Shown here: positions 27,801 through 42,800 of the stretch, piece by piece
Position numbering within the stretch: the stretch's first letter is position 1
How the letters are laid out: each line of letters opens with the position of its first letter
NCBI GenBank assembly: GCA_013350335.1
Contig: CM023540.1
Coordinates: 25,089,175-25,153,174, forward strand
Source of the DNA: Chimonanthus salicifolius
Lineage: Eukaryota; Streptophyta; Magnoliopsida; Laurales; Calycanthaceae
Length of the DNA stretch: 64,000 nt
Direction of reading: 5' to 3'
Notes under the pieces: generated by a model
Databases searched by the model: none
Told to the model about the DNA's origin: nothing
What the model saw: the letters and a program-made list of their open reading frames with translations, nothing else
Position numbers and translations under genes: made by a program

Positions 27801-30800
27801 TTTATTATAGTTTTGCTCTAACGAGGTCAGAATTTGTAAATTGGATGACTAGTGTTGAGACATGGAAGTTAGTGCGGACTCCTTCTTCTTTTCTTTTTCT
27901 TTTTTTTAAAAAAAAGAAATAATTTCGGATGAGGGAAAAGTGTTTCTTGTGAAAATGGAAAATGTTTGGATTAAAAGGGTTTCTTGTGAAAATGAAGGAA
28001 AATGAAGGAAAAAGATTTCCATATTCTTCTTTGGAGAGAGCTTGTTTATACTCATTTTACTTGAAAATAGAGAATCTTCTGCCCACACAAGAGATGGAAA
28101 AAGAGGGAAAGCTATACAGAATAAAGAATTCTACATATGTTTCTTCACTCTAAATCAAGTGATAATTTAATCACTCGAGAAACATTAAAATATTTTACTT
28201 CAAAGTTGAGAAATTTGAGATGGAGAAAAGGGCATGATCACTATATTATACTTCACATGTCTCAAATTAATTTTCAAATTTTAGAATTATTTCAAAATAG
28301 TTATCTCATTTATATTGGAATAGCATAAAATGTCTTGAAAATGAATTACATCATATGAAATACTAACTTAATATAAAGAGGTCTTTAAAAAATATAAATA
28401 TTTCGTGACAGCTAAAATAGGGCAGAGGAAGTATAATATTAGATATGATTATAAGACACGTTAGTTTTAAAGTAAAAATTTTAAATAAATTGGTGCATAT
28501 TAATTTCATTTGGTTTGGATGAGGGACAGAGGAATGAAAATGAGAGTAACTTGTTTACCTCAAATGCAGTCTAGGATTTTCAGAGAGTTCCTTTAATCTT
28601 TATTAAATAATAAAATTAAAAAATTATTCTTACTATAGGATATTGACAAATTAAAATAAGTCAAAATTTTAAATTAAAGAAGTTGAAATTTCAAATTTTG
28701 AAATAATGATTGTGAGAATTATCATGCAAATATGGTGAGATTAGTCTCCCTTTTTAATAAGGGGCTGAGGATAAACACATATTAGTCGATATGAGATCAA
28801 TTAAATGTATATACTAAACTAACAAAAATAGATTATAACTTTATTTTTCTACATATATTTTAAATGGGATATCGATGATGGATTTTTTTTAAAAAATATT
28901 TTCTCTTTTCACTTGGTAATTCATCAAAGAAAAAATTAGAGACAAAACTAAAAGAAGACATTAAAATTATATTATTCGATTTCATATTTAAAAAAATCAT
29001 TGAACAGAATGTAACATTTTGAATATGTATGTTATTGTTAACCAACATAAATAGATTTATTTTAAATATTAGGTGCAACTTGAAATTGGACTTGGATTTT
29101 GGAGTTTATGGTACATTAGTTTTCTTGCTAATATTTGTAGGACCAATTGTCTCGAAATTTATACAAATCATTGAACTTGATTTACCATTTTATTTCGGTG
29201 GAGAAATTAAAAAGAAAAAGAATACAAGAGACTTTCTCGACCTAAATTTTTTATTTTTAAAAAAAGTATCATCCATGAGAGTTTTAGTAGGAACTAAAGT
29301 TTCACATACATATATCTAACTTGTAATCTCCCCCTTCAGGAAAGTGAGAGGTACTAAATTCGAACCCGTACGAGGTTTTACACTGGTTTCCACAGGTTTT
29401 CCACATGTTCAATTTAAAAAAAAAAAAAAACCATAGAGATTAAAAAAGAAAATCATGAGATATGATATACTTATTTACAATAAAATATAAATAGATTTGA
29501 TACTATATCCCATGCCTGGGCCCTGGATTAGTAGGACTGTAATTTATAAGGTAATACAGTTATACATGTTTGTAAAGCTGATTTAATTATTCATAATAGG
29601 CAAAAAAGATTGGGTTAATTATAGAGCATTTAAGAACATGGTCATGTGCATGCATGCATGTGGACATAGAAGCAGCTGGCATGCCTATTTCAACCCGGCC
29701 TATCCAACTATAGTACTGTACACACGTGTACTCTGACCGCTTATGCTACGTTTATTCAGTTCTATTTAGACCATATGTATTTCATTATTTTTCTTAAAAA
29801 AATTTAAATATGATTTTAAATTCATTTCAGGAACTATGTAATTTAAATTATATTTATTAAATTTATTTGAGTAATAATAATTTTATTTTGTTTTAAAGAA
29901 ATTATTCTTCAATCTTAATAAGCAAAGAACATCAGTCTCCCTTTATCAAGGAGAAATTTAGCCGGAAGAATCAGCAGAATCGTCGTCCGATGCAGGGCCA
30001 GGAGCATCGGCATTAGGACTGGATGCATCAGTGGGCGTTGGAGGCGAGGAGTCATCGCTGTCGGATGCGGGTACGCAAGATGATAGAGCATCGGCTGAGG
30101 GGGCCTCGGATGAAGGGCCGTCGGATTTTGGAGAGTCGGCGGCTTTTGGAAGGGGGCGGCTTTCGGGCTTTCGGGGAGTCGGCCATTGGAGGTACAGCTT
30201 TTGTAGCATTTGGGCTGGCGGCTGGTGCATCTGAGGGCTTGGGCGATGCAGCGGGGGTGGAAGCCGTAGAGTTCTTGGGAGAGGGCGCAAGGAGTGTCGG
30301 CGGTGGAGATTACGTAGAGAGAAGGAAGAAGACAGAGAGAACTCGAGTGGGAGAGGCGAGATCCGAAGAAGAAGGGCTCTCACGCGTGAGGACTGGTGCT
30401 GCAAGAGGGAATGCAGCAGGGTGCCGTAAAGTAGGCTTAAAATTATATACTAAACTACATTATAACTTTATTTTATACATATTTTAAATGGACATGGATG
30501 ATGGATTTTTTTAAAAAAAAAAAAATATTTTGTCCTTTCAGTTGCTAATTCATCAAAGAAAAAATTAGAGACAAAATTAAAATTATATTATTCGATGTCA
30601 TATTTAAAAAATCATTGAACAGAATGTATCATTTTGAATATGTATGCTATTGTAATTGGACTTGATTTTGGAGTTAATGGTACATTAGTTTTCTTGCTAA
30701 TCTTTATAGTACCGATTGTCTGGAAATTTAAACTAATCATTGAACTTGATTTACCATTTTATTTTGGTGGAGAAATTAAAAGGAAAAATGAATACAAGAG

Positions 30801-33800
30801 ACTTTCTCCACTAGATGTTTATTTTTTTATTTTATATTTTTTTTAAAAATATAAGAAAAAGGAAAGAGATACAATATGTATTTCCGGACGTCCTCATTTT
30901 GAATCCTTCCCTGGAAAAACTTTTCACCTCTTAAGAATTCAGAGTGATTCACCTTAAAAAAAAGATAAAAGAAAACCAGTGATTCACCATTTCACCATCC
31001 CACAATCTTATCAGCAATTTTTGATATCATGAAAGGCTGGAAATTAGAAGGTGGAAGGTCTTGTCTGCACCAAATAGTGGTGAGATTTTAAAATTGATTT
31101 AAAGAAAGTCATTATAAGTTAGCTTAAAAAATGAAATATTAATCTTGGGTTTGTCACTTTCTGCAAGTTTGACACTAATTTAAAAAACAGCATATTCAAG
31201 GACTTCATGATTTTGGGAAATGACCCACTGTAAATTTGGGAGGCACTGTTTAATGTGCTATCTATATTCAGCATATCACATTAGTATCACATTGTAATAT
31301 TATAAATTTATACTTCTGTCCCAATTTAATTGTCTGATATATATTTTGAGATTATTTCAAAATAATTGTCTGAATATTCCATTTTAATTCTTTCTCTCGG
31401 TCATATCATTTAGGCCGATATCAACCATTTTTGTAAAAAAAAAAAAAAGAAGAGAAAAATATAAGCCAATATATCGACCCATACTAAATTTTAGACCCCT
31501 GCTATAAAATATAAATAGATTTGATACTCTATCCCATGCCTGGCCCTGGATCAGTGAGCTGTGATTTATAAGCTAATACAGGTTTGTCAAGCTGATCTAA
31601 TTATTCATATTAGGCAAAAAAAAGATTGGGTGATCATGTGCATGCATGCATGTGGACATAGAAGCAGCTGGCATGCCCTATTTCAACACTGCCTATCCAA
31701 CTATAGTACTGTACACACGTGTACTCTGACAGCTTATGCTTCGTTGATTCAGTTCTATTAAGACCATATAAGTAATATATGAAATTGTATGAAAATAATG
31801 AGAAGTCAAAATAGTATATTTGTATAACAAAAATACTCAAGTAATCAAATAAAGAAACAAAAAAGGAAACCTAAGTAATCAACAAATAAATATAAAAATC
31901 AACAATAGTATATCACATTATTGGAAAGAAATATAAGAGAGTTGGGTGAATGAATGGAATTTTCATTAGGAGAAAATCCACATTTACATTTAGCAGTTTC
32001 ACTCCCAATGGGGTCGACTAGGTGTAAAAAATGTCAAATTAATTTAATTGGAGATGGGGAAAGAAATGCATAAAATGCATTTTAGAGCATGGAATTTGCC
32101 TGTCTACCTACTCAATGAATTACAAAAACAAGGCTTCTCATAAGAATATTTTTTATTTCATTTGATTTGTGTAAAAGATTTAGATATTTTAGTTTTGTTT
32201 GAAAAAAATTCTTTACTTCTTATGAGAATATATAAACTTTTATTATAATCAAATTTATTTCATCAAGTTCCTATTTTTTTGTTCTTTTCATCTTACTATT
32301 CTAATCTTTAATATCAAGTTATCGGTATCATTAGAAAAAAATAATCATAAATATGTTTTTTTAGCTTCTACTATATATTTCATCATAACTACATTTCCAT
32401 TTGTATTTTTATCAGTTTTAATTTTTTTTTTTACAATTACTTTGTACCTGTAACTACACTAAGATTATTTCTAATCTTATGCATATTTGTTTAAACCATC
32501 TAAATAGTTATATATTTGTAATTTTTTTAAAATTTATTTCTTAATTTTTTTTAAGAAATCAACTCCTACTACAACGAATTTTAAAATTTATTAAAATAGT
32601 GTGAAATCTGACATCATGTTAAGTGAGAAAAATCACCAAGTAGTCTTCCGATGCATGGCGGGGAACATGGCATTGGGACTAGATGCATCGGTGGCGGTCG
32701 AGATGACGAGTCATCGGTGATTTGCTGCCGGATGCGCGTCAGATTTTGGGAAGTCGGATTTATGTGAGTCGGCTTTCAGAGAGGCGGCTCTCGGAGAGGG
32801 GGCATCTTTCGGGGAGTCGGCAGCTTTGGAGAAGCGGCGGCTATTGGGGAGTCCCCATCTTCCGGAGAGTCGGCGGCTTTCGGAGAAGCGGCGGCTAGAG
32901 TCGGCGGTGTCTTACGGAGAGGCGGCTTACGGAGAGTCGGCGGCTTTCCGAGAGTCGGCGAACGGGGAGTAGGCAGCTTTCAGTGCGGCGGCTTGAAAGG
33001 CCTCGATGGCCTTCAGGGAGTAACCCTTGGGGAAGTCGGCGAAAGGGGAGCCGACTGATTTCAGTGCGGCGGCTTGAGGCTAGTCGGTGGCCTTCAGGGG
33101 GTCGGCGAACAGGGAGTCGGCGGCCTGCAGGGGTGTCGGCGAACAGGGAGTCGACGAACGGGGAGTCGGCGGCTTTCAGTGCGGCGGCTTGCGGCGAGTT
33201 TCCGGCCTTCAGGGAGTAACCCTTCGGGAAGTCGGCGGCCTTCGAGGAGTCGGCGAACGGGGAGTGGAAGCCGTAGAGTTCTGGGGAGAGGGCGCGGGAG
33301 TGTCGACGGCGGAGATTACAGCAGAGAGGAGGAAGACAAGGAAGAAGAGGGAGAGAACTCGAGTGAGAGAGCTGAGATCCGAAGAAGAAGGGTTCTCACG
33401 CCTGTGAAGAGGTGCTGCAAGACGGAATCAGCGTTAGGGAGGAAGAATACAAAAAAAAACAGAGCATGAAGTATGCACTCAGGCGATGGAGATTCCCAAG
33501 TTAGTTGTGCCACGTGTCAATCATGTTATGGACGCTCATATCGAAGCGATATTTTAATATTTGAAAGCCTGTTTAGACGGCGTATTTTATATTCTATTTT
33601 AATTTTAATTATTTAGCTCAAAAGATTTATATTTTTAAAAAATTATATATATAAGATTAACCATCTATCTCATCCTATTTTCAACATATTTTATATTAAT
33701 TAATATAACCAAGGTATCTATTTTGATAAAATTATAAAATTCATATAAGACAACTAATTTAAAATAGAAGAAGTATAATATTATAAATATTATTAAATAA

Positions 33801-36800
33801 AAAAACTAATTTTATAAAATAAAAAAATTATCTAAATATACAGCTATGTATATTAATGTTATTAAAACCGAAGTGTATAATCAATCATCTCGATGGAAGG
33901 TTGAATTAAATAAAATTCAACTAGGTTCAACCATAGTCAAACCAGTGCTATAAATATTATATTATCAATAATTTTATTTATTAACCAAGATTTAATTAAT
34001 TTGGTTGAAATAAAATTTTCAATTTTTTGAAAAATAAAAACTGGATGATGATTTTTTGAAAAATTTAAAAAATAATTTTTATATTATAATTTTTAAATGA
34101 ATAAAAACTTATTAAAAACACAAACCCAAATTAAATTCAAAACTCAAATAAGCAAAATATGACCCACCTTAATACATAAACATAAATAAAACCTAAAGTT
34201 TGAAATAAACTCACCCAACTCAGCTAATTTTTAGAAATGAAAAAAAAAACTTTATATTTTGATTATTTAACAATATTATCATGTTATAATATAAAAAATA
34301 TAATGCTTTCATTATACACTTTAATTATTAAAAAGTTCAATCATGCAAAAATATCATTTATTATAAATATTGTTTGATTTTTATTAAGTTGTTATTTTTT
34401 ATATTTTATCAATTTTCTTTTAAAAAAATTTTAACATCTAACTTTAATTTGTTGTAGAAAGTCCCTGCATATATATTTATATAAACAAATATTAACTCCA
34501 AACCTTCAAATTAAACCAACAAAATATGACAAAATAAGTGGAAGAAAATTTGTAAATGAATGGGGTTTATTCTTTTTACAAAGAAATTCAAGATCCTATA
34601 TAAACTTTTATTATAATCAAATTTATTTCATCAAGTTCCTATTTTTTTTCTCTTCATCTTACTATTCTTATCTTTAAAATCAAGTTATCGGTATCATTAA
34701 AAAAATATTTAAAAATATGCATTTTTTGCTTCTACATTCTATTTCATCATAACTACATTTCCATTTGTATTTTTATCAGTTTTTATTTTTATTTTTACAA
34801 TTACTTTTTACTTGTAACTACACTAAGATATTTCTAATCTTTTGTATATTTGTTTAAACCATCCAAATAGTTATATATTTATTTATTTTTTAAAACTTAT
34901 TTCTTAATTTTTTTTAAGAAATGAATTCCTACTACAACGAATTTTAAAATTTAGTAAAATAGTGTGAAATCTGATATCATGTTGAGTGAGAAAAATCAGC
35001 AAGTCATCTTCCGATGCAGGGCAGAGATGCATCGGTGGGCAGTGGAGATGAGCTGTCATCGGTGATTTGCTGTCGGATTCGGGTCATATTTTGGGGAGTC
35101 GGCTTTCAGAGGGGCGGCATTCGACGAGTCGTCGGCTTTCAGAGAGGCGGCATTCGAGGAGTCGTCGGCTTTCAGAGAGGCGGCATCTTTCGGGGAGACG
35201 GCAACTTTCGGAGAAGCGGCGGCTATTGGGGAGTCTGCATCTTCTGGGGAGTCGGCGGCTTTAGGAGAAGCGTCGGCTATTGGGGGGAGTCGGCAGCTTT
35301 CGGAGAAGCAGCGGCTATCGGGGAGTCGTCATCTTTCAGGGAGTCGGCTTTGAGGAGTCGGCGGCTTTTGTAGCAGTTGGGCTGGCGGCTAGTGCATCCG
35401 AGGGCTTGGACGATGCGGCGGGGTGGAAGCCGTACAGATGTGGGGGTCGACGGTGTCTTTCGGAGAGGCGGCTAACAGGGAGTCGGCGGTTTTTTAGGAG
35501 AGGCTGCAGCTTTCAGTGCGGTGGCTTGGGAGGCGTCGGCGGCTTTCAGGGAGTAACCCTTCAGGGACTCGGCAGCCTTTGGGGAGTCGGCTGCTTTCAG
35601 TGGGCGGCTTGGGAGGCGTCGGCGGCTTCCGGAGAGTCGGCAGTTTACAATGCGGCGGCTTACAAAGCGTAGGCGGCCTTCGGGGAGTCGGCGGCTTGCG
35701 AGGCGTCGGCGGCTTTTAAGGCGAATCTTACTGGGAGTCGGCAGCTTTCGGGGAGTCGGCGGCTTTCAGTGTGGCAGGCTTTCGAGGCGTCGTCGGCTTG
35801 CGGAGAATAGCCGGCCTTCAGGGAGTAACCCATCGGGGAGACGGCGAACGGGGAGTCAGGCAGTTTACAGCGCGGCGGCTTGCGAGCCGTCGGCCGCCTG
35901 CGGGGAGTAAGCGAAGGGGGAGTCGGTTGCTTTCAGTGCGGCGTCTTGCGGGTCGACGGCTTTCGGAAAGTAGGCAGCCTTCAGGGAGTCGGCGAACGGG
36001 GAGTCGGCAGCTTTCAGTGAGGCGGCTTGCGAGGCGTCGGCTGGCATTTAAGGCGAATCTTACTGGGAGTCGGCAGCTTTCGGGGAGTCGGCAGCTTTCG
36101 GGGAGTCGGCGGCTTTCGGAGAAGCGGCGGCTTTCGGAAAGGCGGCGATTGAAGGAGTGGCATCGATTTTTGGTGAGTCGGCCGTCGGAGCTACAGCTTT
36201 TGGGCTGGCGGCTGGTGTATCTGAGGCCTTGGAAGCCGTAGAGTTCTTGAGAGAGGGGGCGGGGGTGTCGTCGGCGGCCCCGATTACGGTAGAGAGAAGG
36301 AGGAAGACAAGGAAGAAGAGAGAGAACTCGAGTGGGAGACCTGAGATCCGAAGAAGAAGGGTTCTCACGCCTGAGGAGAGGTGCAGGCCGATCTGGAAAG
36401 AGAAGATGCAGAAGAAGACCAAAGAGAAGCAGCAGACTCAAAACGTTGAGTACTGGCAAAGAGGTCGACGACGCTTGTTGACGGGAAGTATGCACTCTGG
36501 CGATGGAGATTCCCAAGTTCGTAGTGCCACGTGTCAATCATGTTATGGACGCTCACATCGAGGCAGCATTTTTGAAAATTTGAAAGCCTCTTTGGATCTG
36601 CCCTTTTGCTCATAGTTTTTGAATCTGTCTCTCATCGAGGCGGTAGATGTCACAGCCTTTGTTATTAGAGTCGGTCCGAACCGCTGCTGCCCTCGGATCT
36701 GTGGTTGGGTCTACTCAAAAATCGCCTTTTGGTCAAAATCATGTAAAATCAATTAGACGCGCGATGTTATGCGATTTTTATCCAAAGATCGTGAATATCG

Positions 36801-39800
36801 TTTCTGATATTTGATTTTTTTTTTACTTTTTTTACTTTTTTTTTATTTTTCGATTAAAAATATTTATATTTAAAATATAAATATTTATTACTCACCATTT
36901 TTATATATTATACAGAATTTAAATGTTATTTTTAATATTATTAATAAAATATATTTTATTTAATATTATATATAATATTTATATTATTTTAATATTTGAC
37001 CGATTTTTACTGTTTTTGACTGCGATCGAACGGGTTGACACCGGATTTTTTCGAAGACGTCTCGTAACATTGGTGACAGCTGTTGTGCTTCTGTTTTGTC
37101 CTTGGGAAAAGAAAAGTTGGGTGGCATGTTGGAAGTGTCAATTCCTACGACGAGTGGGGCAAAATTTCTAAATGGATTTTTTTTGGTATTTCACATAATA
37201 TTATAAATATTATTAAATAAAAAAATAATTTTATAAAATTAAAAAAATTCTAAAAAAGCTGTTATGAATATTAATGTTATTAAAACCGAACTGTGTACGA
37301 ATCGTCTCGATGAAAGGTTGGATTAAATAAAATTCAACCGAGTTCAACTATAATCAAATTAGTGCTATAAATATTATATTATCAATAATTTAATTTATTA
37401 ACTAAGGTTTAATTAATTGGCTGAAATAAAATTTAATTTTAAAAAAAATAAAAAGTGGATGATTATTTTTTTAATTAAAAAAATGAATTTTACTTTATAA
37501 TTTTTAAATGAATAAATACTTATTAAAAACACAAGCCCAAATTAAATTCAAAACTCAAATAAGCAAAATAGGACCCACCTTACTACAGAGACTTAAATAA
37601 AACCTAAAGTTTTAAATAAACTCACCCAACTGAGCTAATTTTTAGAAATGAAAAAAAAAACTTTATATTGTGATTATTTAACAATATTATCATGTTATAA
37701 TATAAAAAATATAATGTTTTCAATATACAATTTAATTATTAAAAAATTCTATCATTCAAAAATATCATTTATTATAAATATTGTTTGATTTTTTTTGAAA
37801 CAGTTAAGAGTAGACTATCATTAAATAAAACGATTACAGTAGGAAGAGAAGATAAAAGGGTGGTAGCCTATGAGAAATAAGCCCCCTCCCAACCAAAGAG
37901 GAAAAGAAAACGCAACTAAAACATCAACAAGCAACGTCCCGAAAAAAAGAACTACTCCGCCGGGATAAAGAAAGTGCCACGGGTCACCCCATCAACACCA
38001 TTCTTAGCGAGGAAATCCGCTACCCCATTTGCTGATCTACTAATCTGAGAGAAAGATACATCCAAGCCCATTGATAATTCCTTAATCTCCCTTACTAAGG
38101 TGATCAGTCTCCAAGGTGGATGTTTCAAACCCTTGGCCCATTTGATAGCATTGGAAGAGTCACTTTCGATAATTAACTTCTCCCTCCCTATAAAAGCCCC
38201 TAAGAAAAGAGCTCTCCTAATACCGAGAAGTTCCGCCTCATTAGACTAGTTAATCCCAACAGACTCTGAAAATGCGATAAGAGTGAAACCCAAATGATTC
38301 CTAAGCGCGCCCCCAATCCCGGTCGGTCCTGGTTTACCTTTGGAAGATCCGTCGACATTAAACTTCCAAGAGCCGGAGGGCGGAGGTGGCCAAACTAATT
38401 TCGGCTTGCCTTTCTTAAGTGTGGGGACCAAACAACCATCCAAAGAAAGGCACAAATCCTCCGCTTTGAAATCTTTGAATTCCTTATTAACGCAAATCCA
38501 CGAACATAATCTCCATTTTGCAATATCAAAAAGCTCGCCGAACTCCATCCTTTTACCTTCAAAAACCCTAGAGTTTCTTTTTCTCCAAATCGACCACAGT
38601 ACCGCCGCCGGAATAGTATTCCACACCAATTTCTTACGACGATGCAACCGAGCTAATGACCAAGATTCCAACAAACCCTCCCACGAACCAGGGATGACCC
38701 ACGAAATTCCAAACAGGTTTATGAACCTACTCCATAGTTTCCAAGCCACTGGACAAGTGACAAAAAGGTGGTCCAAAGACTCTTCAGCCAATTCACAAAG
38801 GGGACAAAAAGAATTCCCATCAGGACCCAAGAGTCCCCTATGATTAAGTTCCAATCTAGTCAGAATCCTTCGTTTTACCCCACACCAGGTGAACATCTGA
38901 ACTCTAGGAGGAGTTAGATTCTTCCAAATAATAGCCTGAGGAACAAAGTGGCCCTCCAAACATTGTTGGGTAAGCTCAGACAACGACTTAACCGAAAAAA
39001 CCCCAGAAGGATTCCCCATCCACACCCATTCATCACTACTCTCCACATCTAACTTGAATTCTCTCAGTTTCGCCTTAAGTTCATTTAAGAAATCACTCTC
39101 AAAGGTCCGAAGCTCTCTCCTAAAGTCGAAAATCCACGATGTACCGAGTCTATCCACCTTCACCATATCTTGAACTGAAGCCTATTTGTTCCTAGCAGCT
39201 TTATATAATATAGGAAAAGATTCTTTCAATGGTCTGTCCTCCAGCCAAAGATCTTCCCAAAAAAAGGTTCTATCCCCTTTGCCGACCAACAAACGAAAAT
39301 TCTTTCGAAATAACAAGCCCACCTCTGTCCCCCCTTCACTCACCTTCCACCAATCTTTGATCATCCTGGACCCAGCCCGGGCAACACCTTCTGCCAAGGT
39401 CCCCCATTTGAGTTTGCTACGCCATATTTTACTGATAGTAGCCTAACCCAAAGGGCATTTTTTTCTAAACCAAAACGCCATCCCCACTTGCACAACAATG
39501 CTTCGTTCTTCACTCTAATAGGAATAAAACCTAAACCGTCTTTGTGCTTTGGTTTAGTGACCTCAGACCAGGCCACTAAATGAACTTTCCTCTTCCCCTC
39601 TTGGTCTCCCTATAGGAATCTCTTAAAAAGTTTTTCCATTGCATTGGCCACCCCTATGGGCATCTTGAAGAGCGACAAAAAATACAATGGTATGTTTACC
39701 AGAACTGACTTGAGAAGTGTAACCCTACCACCCAGCGATAAATACCTCTTTCCCCAGCCTGCCAATCGCTTCTCAACTTTCTCTAGTACCGGGGACCAAA

Positions 39801-42800
39801 ACCTTTTGAGCCTGGGATTACCCCCAACCGGGAGTCCAAGGTACAAAAAAGGAAGTTTTCCGATCCCACAACCAACCTCATTCGCCCAATCTCGAACTAC
39901 CAAATCTTCTATACCAATTCCGATGAGGGTGTTTTTGCCTAAGTTAATCCGAAGTTCAGAGGCTAACTCAAAACATCTCAGGATCGCCCGAAAATCCAAC
40001 ACCTCTGATTTACTATTGTCACAAAAGAACAGGGTATCGTCAACAAATTGCAAGTGGGTAAACACCAGACCCTCTGACCCAACCTCAAAACCCCTCACTA
40101 TACCAAATTCTTTAGCCTTTAACACCAATCTATTCAAACTTTCGCCTACCATGGTGAAGATGAAGGGAGAGAGAGGATCCCCCTGTCTTAAACCCCTAGT
40201 AGCATCGATTGGTGAAGTGGGAGAACCATTAACCAGAACTGAATATCTCGATCCCTCCACACATGCCTTCATCCACTTCCGCCATCTCCTACCAAAGCCC
40301 ATCCTCTCAAAAAGGTACCTCACAAAAGTCCAATCAACGCAATCATAAGCTTTTTCCATATCAATTTTGAACAGTAACCCAGATTTCCCCTCTTTCTTCC
40401 TCAGATGCACCAGTTCATTTGCAATCACAATACCATCCAAAATTTGCTTTTTCTCAATAAAGGTGCCCTGCGAGTCATCAATGATCAGAGGTAGCGCCTT
40501 GTTTAGTCTCTCCGCTAAAACCTTTGCTAGCAGTTTGTAAATGCTTCCCACGAGACTAATCGGGCGATAGTGAGATAATTCAGATGGTCCTTCCCGTTTT
40601 GGGATTAACGAGATAAATGAATTCTTCAAACCCTTATATATAATCCCGTCTGCAAAGAATTCCTTGAAGAACCGGAAGATCAGCGGTCCGACTGACTCCC
40701 AACAAGCCTTAAAGAAGGCAAAATTAAAACCATTAGGTCCAGGAGCCTTATCCCCATTCAGACTGTCCAATGTTGCCAGAATTTCGTCCAGTGTAAACTC
40801 CCTCTCTAACCAAACAGCCAACCCCTCACTAATCTTAGGAAATCCAAGCCCTTCTAAAGTTGGTCTATTGGAATTTGAGTCAATCTTGGAGGCAGAACTT
40901 AACACGGAAAAAGGAGAGTTAATAATCCTAGGTTGTAAAGGGGGAAGAGAGCTTAAATAAAGAGAAGATAACACCCCAGTCAATGACCCAGGGGAAGAAA
41001 ATAACCCCAATGACCGCTCACCAACTAAAGAAGAATAAGGAAAAACAGGGAAGGATAGTACCCGGGCCTCAGAAGAAACAATCCGCGACAAAGCCGATGA
41101 ACCCAAATAGAAAAAGCTCAACCGCAGTGAATCCCAGCAGCCGTCAACCAACTGTTGAGACGACTCTGAAAAGCCCCGCATAGCTACAATATTGAAGATC
41201 CAGGATCCCAGCCCCTCTGACTCAAGCTCGATCCGCCTAGACCCTGGCAAGACGTTCATAAGCGAAAGTAACTCAGCACAGCCAAACAAAGTCATGGGAG
41301 TCACCCAAAAGAGATTCCTCCATGAACAGGAGGCTACCGATAAGGAGCACGCCAACAGAGCTGACACAGCAGGAAGACGTCTGCCAGTCCAACAATCTGT
41401 CACCTGGGGAAAAGAAGAAGCACACAAGGCACCGTGTTTCCAAAGAACCAAATCACTCAACAAAAAGGAGGACAAAGAAAAAGACAAACCAGTAGCGACA
41501 GACTGTGGCTGCGGACCTGAAGAGGGACATGAAGGAGGCCCAGGTTGAGAAGGAAGGGAGGGTGGGAGGCAAAGCCCTCGCTTCTTTCTTGAAGGCTAAT
41601 TCATTCTCCTCAAGGTCACGATCCTCCTCTATGTTAGCCCAAAATTCCAATTTGCTGACCGCTGCTTCCTTTTTTTCTTGAACACTGCCCCCACTTGAGG
41701 CCACCCACTCTTTGATTCTTATTTTTAACAACTTAAGCTTTTATGCTAGCACAAAGCCCGCCCAACCCTGAATGTCAAAGCTGTCCCACCAAGATTTCAC
41801 AAGCTTGATAAACTTGGGATCCTTCAACCAAACATTATTAAATCGAAAGGGCTTTGGGCCCCAATTCACCTCCTCTGAATCCAAAATAATTGGCCAATGG
41901 TCTGAAATTGGACAAAGTAGCTTAACTTGGCAAGCCCCCAGAAAAACTGCATCCCAATCTGCCGACACGAGAAATTTATCAAGTCTGCTCATAGCTACCC
42001 TGGCCTGCCCGTTGGACCACATGAATCTCCTACCGTTTAGCGGTAAATCAATGAGATTGCAGTTATCGATGAAAGTAGAGAAATGCTCCATTGTTCTGTT
42101 AAATTCTCTGCCGCCTTTCTTTTCTGACGGAAACCGGATAGCATTAAAATCATCCCCTACACACCACCTTGAAGAAGCCCAAACTTTGATGTCCTCTAAC
42201 TCACTCCAAAAATCAGCCATTTCCCCATCCGTATTTGGCTCATAAACATTTGTGATGCATATTTCCACTCCTTCCTCCAACAGCTCACCTTTGATTGAAA
42301 TTGATCTAGAGTCCATTCTCTTAACTGTCACATTCAAAACTGAAGGGTTCCAAAGGCTGAGCAATCCCCCCGACCTTCCTACTGCCGGTTTGTAGAAGAA
42401 ACCATTGTCTCGGGCTCCCCAAATCTCTCTGATCAGCTGCCCTGAGATTTCCTCTTTTTTGGTTTCTTGTAGAAGCAGAATGTCAATTTTATTCCTACGA
42501 ATAGCCCCTTTTTTTTCTTGGAGTCCAAGACCCCGAATATTCCATATCAGAACCTTCATCGAGAAACTATGACTCTCCTGGATGTTCTATTTGCCTACTG
42601 AAGCTTTCTCTTACAGAACACAGTGAACCTAGGGTGTGAACCCTGCCAAGAAAGAGCTTGCCTTCTTCGATTCTGAATTTTTCTAGGAAGGGAGACAGAG
42701 CGATCTGAAGCTTCTATTCTGGCCAACTCTTCTAGGGTCAATTACTTATTGAAGAAATTAATACCCAGGTCTTGACTCATGCTGATAATCTCCTTACCAG